From contig VZTJ01003243.1 in assembly GCA_013397795.1 (NCBI GenBank), forward strand, positions 61,921-125,920: DNA of 64,000 bases. Reading direction: 5' to 3'. This DNA is from Orthonyx spaldingii (Eukaryota; Chordata; Aves; Passeriformes; Orthonychidae). Shown here piece by piece: positions 35,303 through 47,045 of this stretch. Made by a program: the position numbers and the translations under genes. Within the stretch, counting starts at the first letter, position 1, and every line of letters starts with the position of its first letter. A model generated the notes under the pieces. The model was not told the DNA's origin. It saw only the letters and a list, made by a program, of their open reading frames with translations, and ran no database searches.

Positions 35303-35400
35303 ACTTTTCTAATGCTGGGAACGGATGCAACGGAATTTTCAATGTGAATTACACTCTTTTTTTCCCCAAATTCAGACACACTGACAAAATTTTGAATTCA

Positions 35401-35660
35401 CATGGAATCACAGAACACCCTGAGTTGGAAGGGATCCTCAAGGATCATCCAGCACTGCCCAGACCCCCCAGCAATCCCCCCTGTGCATCCCTGGCAGCGG
35501 TGCCCAAACGCTCCTGGAGCTCTGGCAGCCTCGGGGCCGTGCCCATTCCCTGGGGAGCCTGGGCAGTGCCCAGCACCTCTGGGGGAAGAACCTTTCCTGC
35601 TCTCCAGCCTGACCCTGCCCTGGCCCAGCTCCAGCCACTCCCTGGGTGCTGTCCCTGCCA
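35401..35660 (-). mobile_element. CR1 LINE fragment, lineage D
   Basis: Terminus 'catggaatcacagaacaccc', then 'aatcccccctgtgcatccc' and 'ccctggcccagctccagcc'. It is nearly identical to 12,010-12,150 through the central part. Confidence 0.93.
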
Positions 35661-35985
35661 CCAGAGAAAAAAGAGACATCCAATCAAGCCAAGTAATATT
35701 TTTTCCCCACTGAGTGACAGTCACTGGCTTTCAATGCAAACAATAAAGGAGACATAAAATCATCCAAATTCCCAGCTCAAACCACTCCCGAGTTCCTCTT
35801 TTCCAGCACTTCTTGCTGACTGCCCACCAGCCCCAGTGCCCAAATAAACACCCAAGGGGGTCTCAGTCCTCCTGGTTTTTCCATGTGCTTCTCCACTCTT
35901 CCATCTGCTCAGGGAAACGCTGAGATTTGCACAATATTTGGTTTTCAACCTATTTTGGGCTGGATTTTTTGCACTGCAAAAACTA
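35661..35985. other. Unique sequence
   Basis: No gene or repeat recognised. Confidence 0.5.
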
Positions 35986-36520
35986 CAGGCTTGTGAGATC
36001 CCACCTGGAATGCTGTGCACAGTTCTGGTGTCCCCAACATGGGAAGGACGTGGAACTGTTGGAAGAAGTCCAGAGGAGGCCACAAACTTCTTAAGGGGAG
36101 TGGAGCACCTCCCCTATGGAGCCAGGATGGGAGAGCTGGGAATGTTCAACCTGGAGAAGAGGAGGTTGTGTGGAGACCTCACAGCGAATTCCAGGGTCTG
36201 ATGGAGCTACAAGGAAGTTGAAGAGGGACTTTGATCGGGAACTGGAAGGACAGGACCCAGGGAATGGCTTCCCAGTGCCAGAGGGCAGGGCTGGATGGGA
36301 TATTGGGAAGGAATTGTTCCCTGGGAGGGGGGGCAGGCCCTGGCACAGGGTGCCCAGAGAAGCTGTGGCTGCCCCTGGATCCCTGGCAGTGCCCAAGGCC
36401 AGGTTGGACACTGGGGCTTGGAGCAGCCTGGGACAGTGGGAGGTGTCCCTGCCATGGCAGGGGTGGGGCTGGATGGGCTTTGAGGTCCCTTCCAACCCAA
36501 ATCATTCTGGGATTCCATGA
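35986..36520 (+). mobile_element. CR1 LINE, lineage A with long 5' region
   Basis: Begins at 'ttgtgagatcccacctggaa' and includes 'gtccagaggaggccacaaac', the most upstream CR1 sequence seen for lineage A here. It ends at 'aatcattctgggattccatg'. Confidence 0.94.
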
Positions 36521-37203
36521 CTGATACATCTGGGCTTTGTGGAGATATTTATTGCATTCAGGTCCTGGTAGGAAGAAGAAACTTATTTTCTCCATCTGAA
36601 CATTTCCAGGCTTGCTGGGTGTCCGTCAGCTCTTAATTTACTTTTCCATGCTTCCATCTTTGCAATAAAGGGATAATAATTCCCACCCTTTCTGTGAAGC
36701 CACTTATCAATGATTATATAAAACTCATCACTTCCCAGTCCCTTGGGAAAACAATTTATTTAAATTACTCAATGCAACAGCAAAAATATCCTTCAGAAGG
36801 CACTAAAAAACCTAAAATTATCCCACTTTTTCTCAATGGATGGGAAAGCTTTAATTAGTAAACAAACTTTCCCTGGTGGTTTAATTGGCTGGAAAACCAT
36901 GAGGGATTTTTTTCCTGATTTCCATTTCAGCCCTGGTTTTGCCCTGCCTAAAGCTGTGCTCCCGTTGTGGTCAGGACATTTGCTCAGCCCTGCCTTAAAG
37001 TTGTGTTCACAGGAGAGATCTGGGAAGGAGGGACTCAGGAAGAGTCAATAAATGTTGTATTCCTTCAGAATCGTTAAATTTTGATTTAAATTTTGGAGTT
37101 TTAATATGAAAATATTAAGTTTGAGGTAATTCTCCTTCCTTTTTAAAATTTGTTTTGGGGTGGGGTTTTTGGTCTTTTTAGAATTGTGGGAATACTTCAA
37201 AAA
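36521..37203. other. AT-rich unique sequence, no gene seen
   Basis: No gene or repeat recognised. Confidence 0.5.
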
Positions 37204-37655
37204 GGACACTGAGGGGCTGGAGCGTGTCCAGAGCAGAGAATGGAGATGGAAAAGGGGCTGGAAACACATCCTGGGAGGAGCAGTGAGGGAGCTGGGAAAG
37301 GGGCTCAGCCTGGAGCAGAGGAGGCTCAGGGGGGACCTCATTGCTCCCCACAGCTCCTGACAGGAGGAGCAGTGAGGGGGGTCGGGCTCTGCTGCCGTGT
37401 CCCAAGGGAAAGGAGGAGAGGAAATGGCCTCAAATTGCACCAGGGGAGGCTCAGGTTGGAGACTGGGAAAGAAAATTTCCCTGGCAGAGTGGTGAGGCCT
37501 TGGAATGAGCTGCCCAGGGAGGGGGTGCAGTCCCTGTGTGTGGGAGTGTTCAGGAGGAGTCTGGATGTGGCCCTTGGGGACAGGGTTTGGGGTGATGCTG
37601 CTGCTGCTGGGGTGGCACTGCCTCATCCTGAAGGGCTCTTCCAGCCCTGATGATT
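37204..37655 (+). mobile_element. CR1 LINE, lineage B
   Basis: Runs from 'gaggggctggagcgtgtcc' to 'gggctcttccagccctgatg'. It keeps both the upstream block and the 3' end, so it serves as a reference for lineage B. It carries the usual A at the two sites where the IR4 copies have C. Confidence 0.95.
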
Positions 37656-38469
37656 CTGGGAATCTGACACCGACACAGGTCACTGGTGACTGCTAAATTT
37701 TGCAGTCCTTGGTGACCTGAGCAGGAGATGTTTGCCCCCGTTTGCTTCTCAAACACCACAGGGTGACACCTTCACACACCCAAACATTCCACGAGTTCCT
37801 CTCCCTGGGGCTGCTAAACCCAGACGCTTCCTGTCCCTGGCCCCTCTGGCTCCCAATCCCTCAGAAGTCCCTTAAGGAAGGTGGAACCCGGAGGGTGCTG
37901 CCATCACCCAGAAGCTCCCAGGGCCTGCCCAGCTGCAGCAGCACCCAAAGGCCTCATCCCACCCTGGAGCGAGCCGGAGCTGGCGATTCCCGACACGCCT
38001 GAGCTCTGCCTGCCACCTATTGGTGTTAAAACTTCTGAGCCCGTATTCCCATTCCCATTCCCAGGTTTTTTTAGGCCAACAACTGCACCAGGGTAAAGAT
38101 ACACCATCTTTTGGCCAGGGTCACTCAGAAATGCCTCCTGTGGCCACTCCTGGCTGTCCCCTGGATCAGGAGAGGGAAAGAAAAGCTGGGAATTGTGTCC
38201 TGAAAAGGTTGTTTTGTTTTTCCAGAGGCCACTTTCAAGTCAAGCCAAACATGTGTTCCCAGAGCTGGGATTTGTGGTCTTAAAATTCACAGGACATGAA
38301 AGGCTGGGAACTCGATTTGCTTTACTGAATTGCTCTGTGATAGAGAGTGAAACATTCCCGGCCTCCCCACACAGAAATGCCAAATCCAGAGGGAGATGGA
38401 TCGGCCCCTGTGCACAGGAATTGGCATTTCAGCTCCTGGGACACTGATTCCACCCCACAGGGTGAAAAG
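37656..38469. other. Unique sequence, no gene seen
   Basis: Includes a short (CCCATT)n run near 38,046-38,061. No gene recognised. Confidence 0.5.
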
Positions 38470-38850
38470 CCATGGAATCATGGAATGGTTTGGGTTGGAA
38501 GAGACCTTAAAATCATCTCATCCTACCCCTGCCATGGCAGGGACACCTCCCACTGTCCCAGGCTGCTCCAAGCCCCAATGTCCAACCTGGCCCTGGGCAC
38601 TGCCAGGGATCCAGGGGCAGCCACAGCTTCTCTGGGCACCCTGTGCCAGGGCCTGCCCACCCTCCCAGGGAACAATTCCTTCCCAATCTCCCATCCAGCC
38701 CTGCCCTCTGGCACTGGGAAGCCATTCCCTGGGTCCTGTCCCTCCAGCCCTTGTCCCCAGTCCCTCTCCAGCTCTCCCGGAGCCCCTTTAGGCCCTGGAA
38801 GGGGCTCTGAGCTCTCTCTGGAGCTTCTCTTCTCCAGGTGAACACCCTGA
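38470..38850 (-). mobile_element. CR1 LINE, lineage A
   Basis: Terminus 'catggaatcatggaatggtt', full 3' block, and a 5' end in 'cttctcttctccaggtgaa'. Confidence 0.95.
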
Positions 38851-39009
38851 ACACCCTCAATACCCAATTTACCTCTCAAATATCTCCTTAGAATTACCCA
38901 CAATGGGGCAGGGAAGTGAATTTTAAGAAACTTTTGAAATAAATTCCAATTTAAGATGGGAAGGCATCAGCAGTCCATTGCTCCAGACTTGTATTCCTCA
39001 TTTTTAGCA

Positions 39010-39381
39010 AACCTTTAAAGGGAGTCAAGGGTGAAAAGATTCAACCCAGATGCTTAAATTTATGCTCACATAAATAATTTTTCCCAGATTTTTCAAGTTT
39101 TCACTATCACCAGTGCCTGGAGAAAAATTAACATTTTATTGTCCACTCACAATTCTCAGAGGCCTCAATCAGAGACTAATTTTGTCCTTAATTTTCCTCA
39201 TTTTCTATAAATCTCCCACTGAACTTCATAAAAGCCTTGGAATTAAATCCTGTGCTCAATGTGGCACCTGCAGAAATTATATCCAAACATTCCTTGAGTT
39301 TATATGGAGAGAAAGAGATGAAGTCATTGCTCCATTTTTATCAATCACTGATAGCCATTATTATTAATATTTAAAGATAAT
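39010..39381 (+). repeat. Inverted repeat IR3, left arm (no CR1)
   Basis: Matches the reverse complement of 40,858-41,282. The inner core of about 255 bp (39,118-39,372) differs at roughly ten sites, about 96% identity. The outer part aligns less well, because a stretch of about 30 bp here is replaced by about 70 bp in the right arm. Neither arm contains CR1 sequence. A short open frame crosses the core in both arms but encodes nothing recognisable. Confidence 0.9.
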
Positions 39382-40320
39382 CATTTTCCACAGGTTTTGG
39401 GGTCGGTTTTATTTTTGGTTGGAATTCTTTTAAGATACAGGAGAATTCTGGTGTTGTCTAAACCTCTAAATACAGAGTGTTCAGTGCCTGACCCTGTTAA
39501 AATCCAAGTGAAGTAAAATCTTGTGTTATTCTCTTAAATCTTGAACATTAAAACAACAAAATTAATTTTAAAAACAACAACAAAAGCCAAAAATAACCAA
39601 CCAAAGAAACAAAACCAAAACTCTGCTTATTTGTGAAATAAAGACAGAGCTAGACCAAAAATTATTTATTTTCTCGAGTTTTGAAAGTTTCTGTAGGAAC
39701 AAAATTAAATTTCCAAGCGAACCAAGGCTAGAAGTGCCTGAAATGAAGGATTTAGGGTTAATAATTCATTTTCTCTTTTTTTTTATGTGGTTTTGTTCGG
39801 TCAGGACCTCCATCAATTCTTTTCAAGCCCTTCTGGTGACCCAGAACTCCTCAAACACCGCTTCTCAAAGGAAGCAGGGATGGTGTTTTTGAATTATATC
39901 ATTTCCTGAGACTTTCTTATGAGTTTCACCTCTGCTGGCCTCTCCACTTCCAGAAATTCCAAGTTCCTCCTGACACTGCTGCAGTGACTCAGCTCCAGCA
40001 GGGCACAGGAGTTTTCCCAAAAATCTGGTTAGGAAACCAAACAAAGCTCGTGGAATTGTGTCCACTTGGTATTTTCATCCATACATGTCTGGCCAGCAAA
40101 TAACAAGCAAATAATAATTATTTAATGAAGCATTTAAGCCCCCATTCCCATTGAAAAGTGACTTGGACTTGTTGCAAATAGGGATGTGTTTGTCTCATTA
40201 TGGACTTTGTTATAATCTTTGCTTTTATCCAAATTTTATTCAGATTTTAAGACACAAAAAGAAACCCAGACACTGGAGTTTGCTTGCAATCCAGTTCCTG
40301 GAAATCCCTATTTAGTGCCA
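39382..40320. other. AT-rich spacer of IR3
   Basis: Purine- and A-rich, with AACAACAAAA-type words near 39,550-39,620. No gene recognised. Confidence 0.5.
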
Positions 40321-40430
40321 TCAAATCACCATCCCTGGGAGTGTTCAAGGAACCAATTTTTTATTTGACTGATCAAAGATCAGCCTTGATCTTGGAGACT
40401 TTTTCCAACCTTAATTATCCCGTGATTTTC
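40321..40430 (+). mobile_element. Old CR1 3' fragment
   Basis: 'accatccctgggagtgttca' and 'ccttgatcttggagactttttcc', ending in an 'atcccgtgattttc' tail. Strongly diverged. Confidence 0.6.
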
Positions 40431-40539
40431 ATTCTGGAAATTTCCTGTTAAAAAAAAAAAAAAATCATTCCTGGGCTGCAGCAGCACAAAACTGATTTTA
40501 GCTCTGAAAGCAGCCAGTGTTTAAATCCAAAGTCACCCC

Positions 40540-40640
40540 AGAGCGCCTCTCTCTCAGCACTAATTGATCTCTTAATTGGCTCAGTCAACACAGCATCTGC
40601 ATCACACAAGCAGCACTAATTGCTACAAGATCCCGGTGAA
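40540..40640. promoter_or_regulatory. Paired CAGCACTAATTG motifs (candidate regulatory)
   Basis: The 12-mer CAGCACTAATTG occurs at 40,555-40,566 and 40,611-40,622, with a third TAATTGG at 40,573. The same 12-mer occurs again at 47,032-47,043. TAATTG is a homeodomain-type core. The identical flank in all three suggests a composite site or a small repeat. Confidence 0.3.
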
Positions 40641-40857
40641 ATGTTAAGCACTCCAAAGGCGAGGAATGTGGATGTGCTGAATTGATTCCAGAGGTTTGAT
40701 TTTGGGAATCCTCCCTGCGAGGGTTGGGGGGTTCCCCTGAGCTCCCAGGATGATGAGACCCCTCTGTTCCTCCCCTAATCCGTGTGGAAAAAGAGGGAGA
40801 GGAGGGTCTTGTCCAAAGGCCAGGGGTCATTCCTAAAGGAATATATTTGTTAATATT

Positions 40858-41282
40858 TATTTTTAATATTAATAATAATGGCTATAGGTGTTTAATAAAA
40901 ATGGAGCAATGACTTCCTCTCTTTCTCTCCATACAAACTCAAAGAATATTTGGATATAATTTCTGCAGGTGCCACATTGAGCACAGGATTTAATTCCAAG
41001 GCTTTTATGAAGTTCAGTGGGAGATTTATTGAAAATGAGGAAAATTAAGGACAAAATTAGTCTCTGATTGAGGCCTCTGAGAATTGTGAGTGGACAATAA
41101 AATGTTAATTTTTCTTCAGGCCCTGGGACAGTGATGGGGACACCAGTTTAGGCCACATGGATCAGGCTCCCACTTGTTTAGGGGGAGATCTTGGAAAAAT
41201 TATTTGTCTGAGCATCACATCCCCAAATTCAAGCATCTGGGTTGAATCTTTTCACCATTTGACTCCTTTTAAAGATAAAATT
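40858..41282 (-). repeat. Inverted repeat IR3, right arm (no CR1)
   Basis: Reverse complement of 39,010-39,381, with 1,476 bp between the arms. The replaced stretch is about 41,118-41,200. Both edges of the arm lie in AT-rich DNA, so the exact ends are soft. Confidence 0.9.
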
Positions 41283-41639
41283 GCAGGCACAGAGGAAAAT
41301 TCTTCTTGGAGATCCATAGGTGTGCTGATCCCGAGCAAACAGAGGTTGGCTTCCTGCAGGGATTACAACACAAGGAGCCAAAAAGTTCCTTTACAATCCC
41401 TCAGCCTGCAGGATGTGCCTGGAGAACGCCTGGAGTGAGGGCAGAATCGTGGGATGTGGGCTCTGGCAGGTGGGAATGGGAACAGGGAGGGATCTGGGGC
41501 TCCAGGATTCATTCCCAGCTGGAAATGGGTGGATTTGTGACAAAGGCCTCCAAGGCACAAGAAGCTGCAGCCACTTAAGTCCAGGTTTTAAATCAACAGA
41601 GTTAAACCCAGGCCTACAAATGGAATCCTTCCTGAAGAA
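41283..41639. other. Unique sequence
   Basis: No gene or repeat recognised. Confidence 0.5.
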
Positions 41640-41790
41640 TCATGGAATCCTTCAGGTTGGAAAAGGCCTCTAAGATCAGCGAGTCCAACCCAGCCCCACC
41701 ATTTTCACCATTAAACCCCAAGAGCCACATCCCCAGTGACTTTGAGCTGGGGTGGTGACTCCACCACTTCCCTGGGCAGGCTGGGAATGA
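41640..41790 (-). mobile_element. Old CR1 3' fragment
   Basis: 'catggaatccttcaggttgg', 'gagtccaacccagccccacc' and 'agccacatccccagtgac' are a diverged CR1 terminus on the minus strand. It is not clearly any of the four lineages. Confidence 0.8.
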
Positions 41791-42179
41791 AATTCCAGGA
41801 AAATGGGGAGCAAGAAGGGTCTAAACCAACAGAGGCTTTAATACAATCTATGGAATGTTCTTTCCAAGCCAAGGGTGCCACTTGTGCCACTTGTGTGCTT
41901 TCAGCTGAGTGGGGAGGGTGACAGAGACTTTTGTCCCCTCCTCACCCACCAGCTCTGACCAGTTTCCTCTCCATGGCACCTGCAGAGGGAATTGGTACAA
42001 ACAGAGCAGTGGCCAGACCCAGCAGCTCAGAATTCCTCAGCCAGAGGAACGGAAAATTTCACAGGAAAGCTTCCCAGAGAGGATAATTCCTACGAAATGG
42101 GAAAAACACAGGAGAAGGAGAAGTTGGTTTTTTTGGCTACAGACCCTTTTCTGTATGGAAGACGGATTTTCCACAGGGA
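41791..42179. other. Unique sequence
   Basis: No gene or repeat recognised. Confidence 0.5.
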
Positions 42180-42452
42180 ATGGAATGACAGGAAAAGGGG
42201 AAATGGTTTTAAACTGCCAGAGGACAGGGCTGGATGGGATATTGGGAAGGAATTGTTCCCTGGGAGGGTGGGCAGGCCCTGGCACAGGGTGCCCAGAGAA
42301 GCTGTGGCTGCCCCTGGATCCCTGGCAGTGCCCAAGGCCAGGTTGGACACTGGGGCTTGGAGCAGCCTGGGACAGTGGGAGGTGTCCCTGCCATGGCAGG
42401 GGTGGCACTGGATGAGCTTTAAGGTCCATTCCAACCCAAACCATTTCTAAAG
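42180..42452 (+). mobile_element. CR1 LINE fragment, lineage A, young
   Basis: From 'atgacaggaaaaggggaaat' to 'ccattccaacccaaaccatt'. The central 160 bp appear identical to those of 59,512-59,680. Confidence 0.95.
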
Positions 42453-43244
42453 TCATTTAAGGCTTGGTTTTATCTCTTTCAAAGCTACAAGGGATGAAAA
42501 ATTGCTCAAACTCGAACACAGGAACATCCATTTTCCAGGATGACACGGAAAATAAATAAGTTTACACTGTATAAAATGCAAAGCCTTGGCTCAGAAGGGA
42601 TATTTTGACATATTTTGGTTTTCTAAACATGCTGCAAAAATTTTATTTTCATTCCAGTATGAACTCAAAATACACTTCAAATGTTAAAACCTTGAAAAAC
42701 TGTCCCCAAACAAAGTTATACCCCGAGGTCAGACTGAGTTTGGTCTGCAGAGCGTAGAACAGCTGGGCAAAGATTTTACTCTGAGAAAAACACTCAGATT
42801 TCCCATCAGTTTTGTGGATAAAGTTTTCCTAAATTTAACAGCTCACAGAATTTCATGGATAATTTGGTAAGTCTGTTTCTGGAAATCAAACTTCCAGCAT
42901 TAGATCCTTGAGCAGGTGCCAGGATGAGAGCTCGGCCCTAGTCAAGGGGAATGAGAACTGAGGGAAATGGAAAATGTTGGAAGTTTTATTCAGCCTGGAG
43001 GAAAGAGGAAACTGAGTCAAATCTGCAGTGGTTACGATGATTTTAATGTGATTTTTACAGCACTAGAATCACCACAAGTCGAATCTGAGTGAGATTTCTG
43101 GTGATAAAAATCCTTCCTTTGCTGGCAGAGGAAACTCTGAGGGCGAGGAATTTTCACTCCACTGCCTTCCTGCACATCCCAGGCTCTTCTTTCAGTGGGG
43201 CTTTCCCACTGAAAGAGGGACAGCTCCGAGCTCTGCTCCTGTGA
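42453..43244. other. Unique sequence, no gene seen
   Basis: No gene or repeat recognised. Confidence 0.5.
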
Positions 43245-43512
43245 CCTGACAGGACCCAGGAGTGGCTGGAGCTGGGCCAGGGCAGGCTCAGGCTGGAGAG
43301 CAGGAAAGGTTCTTCCCCCAGAGGGTGCTGGGCACTGCCCAGGCTCCCCAGGGAAGGGGCACGGCCCCGAGGCTGCCAGAGCTCCAGGAGCGTTTGGGCA
43401 CCGCTGCCAGGGATGCACAGGGGGGATTGCTGGGGGGTCTGGGCAGGGACAGGCTGGGACTGGATGATCCCTGGGGGTCCTTCCATCTCCGGATATTCCA
43501 TGATTCCATGAT
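43245..43512 (+). mobile_element. CR1 LINE fragment, lineage D
   Basis: Starts at 'cctgacaggacccaggagtg' and ends with 'ggatattccatgattccatg', a clear octamer-type CR1 tail. It is the only plus-strand D copy here. Confidence 0.94.
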
Positions 43513-45539
43513 ATTCCAGTCTTAGGTGGAGGCTGAGGGAAGGGATGGCTCAGCTCCAAGCAGGGAAGAGTGGGGACAATCTGATTTTGATACAGGAGAG
43601 TAAAGAAATCCCAGTGACAGGACAAGGACCAACAGGCAATGGACAGAAATACAGAAAATTCCATTTAAACAAAACCAGTTACTGCAGGTTCCCAGTCCTA
43701 GAATTACCCAAAAATAGGGTTTGAACGAGACAATGCCCAGACATCCAATCCCATCAGCAATTCCTTGAAAACTAATTTGGAAAATAGAGCGAAAACAGAC
43801 AAAAATGCACTCTGAGTAAACCAAGCAATGTGTTGCACCCTAAAATCTTAATTTTTGTGTGATAAATGTGGATATGTGTGGGATTTTTGTGGGATAAATG
43901 TGGTAGATACAGGAGCTTTGATCTTCCACCTGCTTCATGGGAAACCATTTATTGTTGTAGAAAAAATAGGAATGAGCTATGGATCATGTCGAGGAAAGAA
44001 CAGGAAATATCAAACCCCTGCAGTTAAAATCAGCTTGAGAGCGAAAATGCTCTTGACATAAAATGGGCAGCACATCTCGTTTGTGTAATGCCATCCTACC
44101 CTCTCCCAGTCCCAGGCAAGGCAATTAAAATCATCATTCCCAGGAGCATCCCAGCGGAGTTTACATGGAATTACAGGGCAGGGAGAGGAGGGGAGGCTGC
44201 CACAGATACCCACTGTCCATTAGGCAGGATGTTAATTGTACTCTGGGTATTGGAGAGCATTAAAATCGTACAGAAAAATCGCAGCAAGTGCCATTCTCAG
44301 GAATTTTAGCTGTTATGCCCTGAAGAGCACAACACTCTAAATGATGGAATAAAGGCCTTGGTTTTATTAAAAAAAACCCCAAAAGCCAATGCGATGATGT
44401 GTATCTGTTCTTTCCAAGATTCCAGCTGGAAACTTGTGGATTCTTCTCTAAATTTTGGCCCAATTTCCATCTCCTCCCAAAGGAAGAGGGAAAGGCATTC
44501 AGGTGCTCTGCTCTGCCTGGTATCAAGGTGATCTCAGGCACACCAGAACTGTTCTTATCATGTTTCTCGTGTTGTTTTTCACCGGTGTGAAATTCAATCT
44601 TGTGTTCTATGGAATATCAGAGTAGACCTGTCTTTTAAAGGATTTTTAAAGGATGTCAAAAGGACTTTTCTGCTTCTCCTGGGATTCTGCATCATTGTGT
44701 TATTTTGGGCTCCTCCATGGTAGCACCTTCCAGTGTGTCCCGCTCAAAGTTACCTTTTCTAAGGTCAGTGAACTCCTCAAAGGCAGTGGAGTGACATCCA
44801 TTAACCCATTAACATCTGGAATTTTCAGGAAACACAAAATCCTGCAGGTGAAATGTATTTTTGCATAAACCCAACAACAACAGACACAGGGACATGATCC
44901 CATAAAGGTTCATAGTTCTTGAGGGTCAAATCATAATAAAAGGTAGGATTTGATCCTATTCTTTCCTTATTCAAGGATATCACTGAGTCCTAAGAAGAAC
45001 CAGCCCAAAAGCTGATAGGAATGAAGTTGTTCCTCTCCCTGTTTTGAAATGTATCTCAAAAACCCCCACATATTTAAACGAGACTTTTGTCTCTGCACTC
45101 CACTTGAATTATTCATGTGAAATCAATCCCTGAAATATCTGCAACCATTCCATGTACGAGGCTCTGGTCAATTTACAAATTATTTTTAGGCCAAATGTGC
45201 AGCAAAATTCTTTGCAGCTAATTGCAAAATGGAGTTGGGCTTGGCCTGGTTTGAACCCAGTTGCTTGGGCTGCTTGTCTGCATTAGCTAAGCCGAGGTTC
45301 AGACAGGAGAGGGGTGGGATTTGTCCAGCAATTTACTCCACCCTGGGCCTTCCCCTGGCTGTGGAACAGCAGGAGGACTCTGCAGGGAGAAAAACTGATG
45401 GAGATCTTCTCAAAAAAAGTGCTCAAAATTCAGATTTTCCACCTCAGAATTTAAGAGTCAGACTTGGACCAGACTTGGACCATGGAGGTGAAAGAAGAGA
45501 TCAGGGTAAGAACTGGAATGGAAACAAGAAGGAAAGGAG
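43513..45539. other. Unique sequence, no gene seen
   Basis: About 2 kb without CR1. An imperfect GTGGGATAAATGTGG repeat lies at 43,857-43,910. No gene recognised. Confidence 0.5.
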
Positions 45540-45805
45540 AGAAGATGGAGACAGGTTGTTTACAAGAGGTTGTGGTGGTAGGACAAAGGGAATGGCTTCA
45601 AAACTCCAAAGGGAAGGTTTGGATGGGATATTGGGAGGGAATTGTTCCCTGGGAGGGTGCCCAGAGAAGCTGTGGCTGCCCCTGGATCCCTGGAAGTGTC
45701 CAAGGCCAGGATGGACAGGGCTTGGAGCAACCTGGGACAGTGGAAGGCTCCCTGCCCACCACAGGGAGATTGAAATGAGATGAGATTTAAGATCCCTTCC
45801 ACTCT
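45540..45805 (+). mobile_element. CR1 LINE fragment, lineage A
   Basis: 'tggtaggacaaagggaatgg' followed by the A block and 'agatcccttccactctgag'. The stretch 'gtgggcaggccctggcaca' is deleted between 45,658 and 45,660. Confidence 0.92.
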
Positions 45806-46880
45806 GAGAACAGAAAAAATCCCTCAAAAGCCAAAATTTTTGCCTATTTTTGCACAACTCACGCCCATAAATATGGAATTCTGTGTCATAACCCTGTGCT
45901 GCTGAGTAGGAGGGACAGACTCAGCAGGAAGGCCCAAACCACCTGGAATGAGTCGTGTGATTTGATCAAAATGACAATAAAAACCCAAGGACTCCAGTGA
46001 AGGAAGTAATTTGAAAATTTGCCTTGAAGAACAGTGTCAGCTTTTGGGTAGAGCCTTCAAGAAGTGGAATTGCTCACCACAGCAAGGGAACATAAAACTG
46101 ATGTTAAAGTTCATTTGCAAACGATATAAAGGGAAAAAAAAAAAAACCACCTGGATCAGCAGCTCTGTTTAACCAACGTGTTCCTAAAGATTTTCAGTGA
46201 TGCAGATTCAGGTCACCTTAGAAATTTATTTGAGCTCTTCCTGGGTGTGAGAAGAATTCTCTGACTCTTCTCCTGGCTGCAAGAACTGTTAGGTCTGGCC
46301 TAAAATCCTTCTCAGTTGCTGATGGTTCAAACCCAAAAAGTAGGGATTGAGGCCTGAAATCTAATCCAACTCAGTCAGGGCTTAATCTCTGGAAGAGTTT
46401 CTGCAGTGGGCAATTATTAGATAATCTAGAACAGGCAAAGCTTCTTCTTAACTGGCATTTGTTAGGTGATGTTTAGCTGTGTAAGGTGTTAATTAAGAAG
46501 CAAAGTGAAAAAAAGAAAACAAATTAAAACAAAGCTCCTCATTCAAGCTGCATGCGGCTTTGTTTGGTTTCCCAGGGTCAAAAATCAAGCTCCTGAGGTT
46601 TTACAAAGCCCAGCTCTCCCAAGTTACCCATTAGAGACGTGGGGAGGGAAGGGAAACCCAGACTTTTATCTAAGCCACGGCTCTGGAAAGGGTTCAGAGA
46701 AGGTGGAAGCCGCCTGTGACCCCACGCAGGTCACCCCAAACCTCAGCCCACCCCACACACCCCCTGCAGATGCTGCTGCCACCCGTTTGCGGTGTCTCCA
46801 CTCCAGCAGGTTTCCCTCCAGCAAATCCCTGGGGATTTTGGCGGTTTGGAAGACTGAGCATGACCCAAACATGAGCTAAT
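45806..46880. other. Unique sequence, no gene seen
   Basis: An A run lies at about 46,134-46,145. A plus-strand frame of 124 codons at 46,505-46,879 has no recognisable feature. Confidence 0.5.
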
Positions 46881-46884
46881 TTCC

Positions 46885-47045
46885 AAGGAGAAGGGCGTGA
46901 AAAGCGGCCTGTGACTTCCAATAAGCGGCGTCTCCGCGCCGACTTCTGAGAAGTGCGGAACTCTTTATGGGCGTTTTAGCAGAGCTGGTGCTTGTAAGTG
47001 ATCTCCCTGCCCAGCCTCAAGAATCCACTTACAGCACTAATTGTT
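46885..47045. promoter_or_regulatory. CpG cluster with a CCAAT motif and CAGCACTAATTG
   Basis: Around nine CpG dinucleotides fall in about 100 bp (46,890-46,980), in a region otherwise poor in CpG. A CCAAT lies at about 46,917-46,921, and the third copy of the 12-mer at 47,032-47,043. No TATA box or initiator can be placed with confidence. This could be a small unmethylated regulatory element; promoter function is inferred. Confidence 0.3.

Noticed and set aside
37045..37683. Minus-strand open frame of 212 codons
   Set aside because: Antisense of the lineage B CR1 at 37,204-37,655; not a gene.
39113..41054. Similar short frames in the two IR3 arms (CAQCGTCRNY-like), possibly a duplicated gene
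   Set aside because: The similarity follows from the DNA duplication. The frame is short, unrecognised, and lies in AT-rich DNA without a start or splice context.
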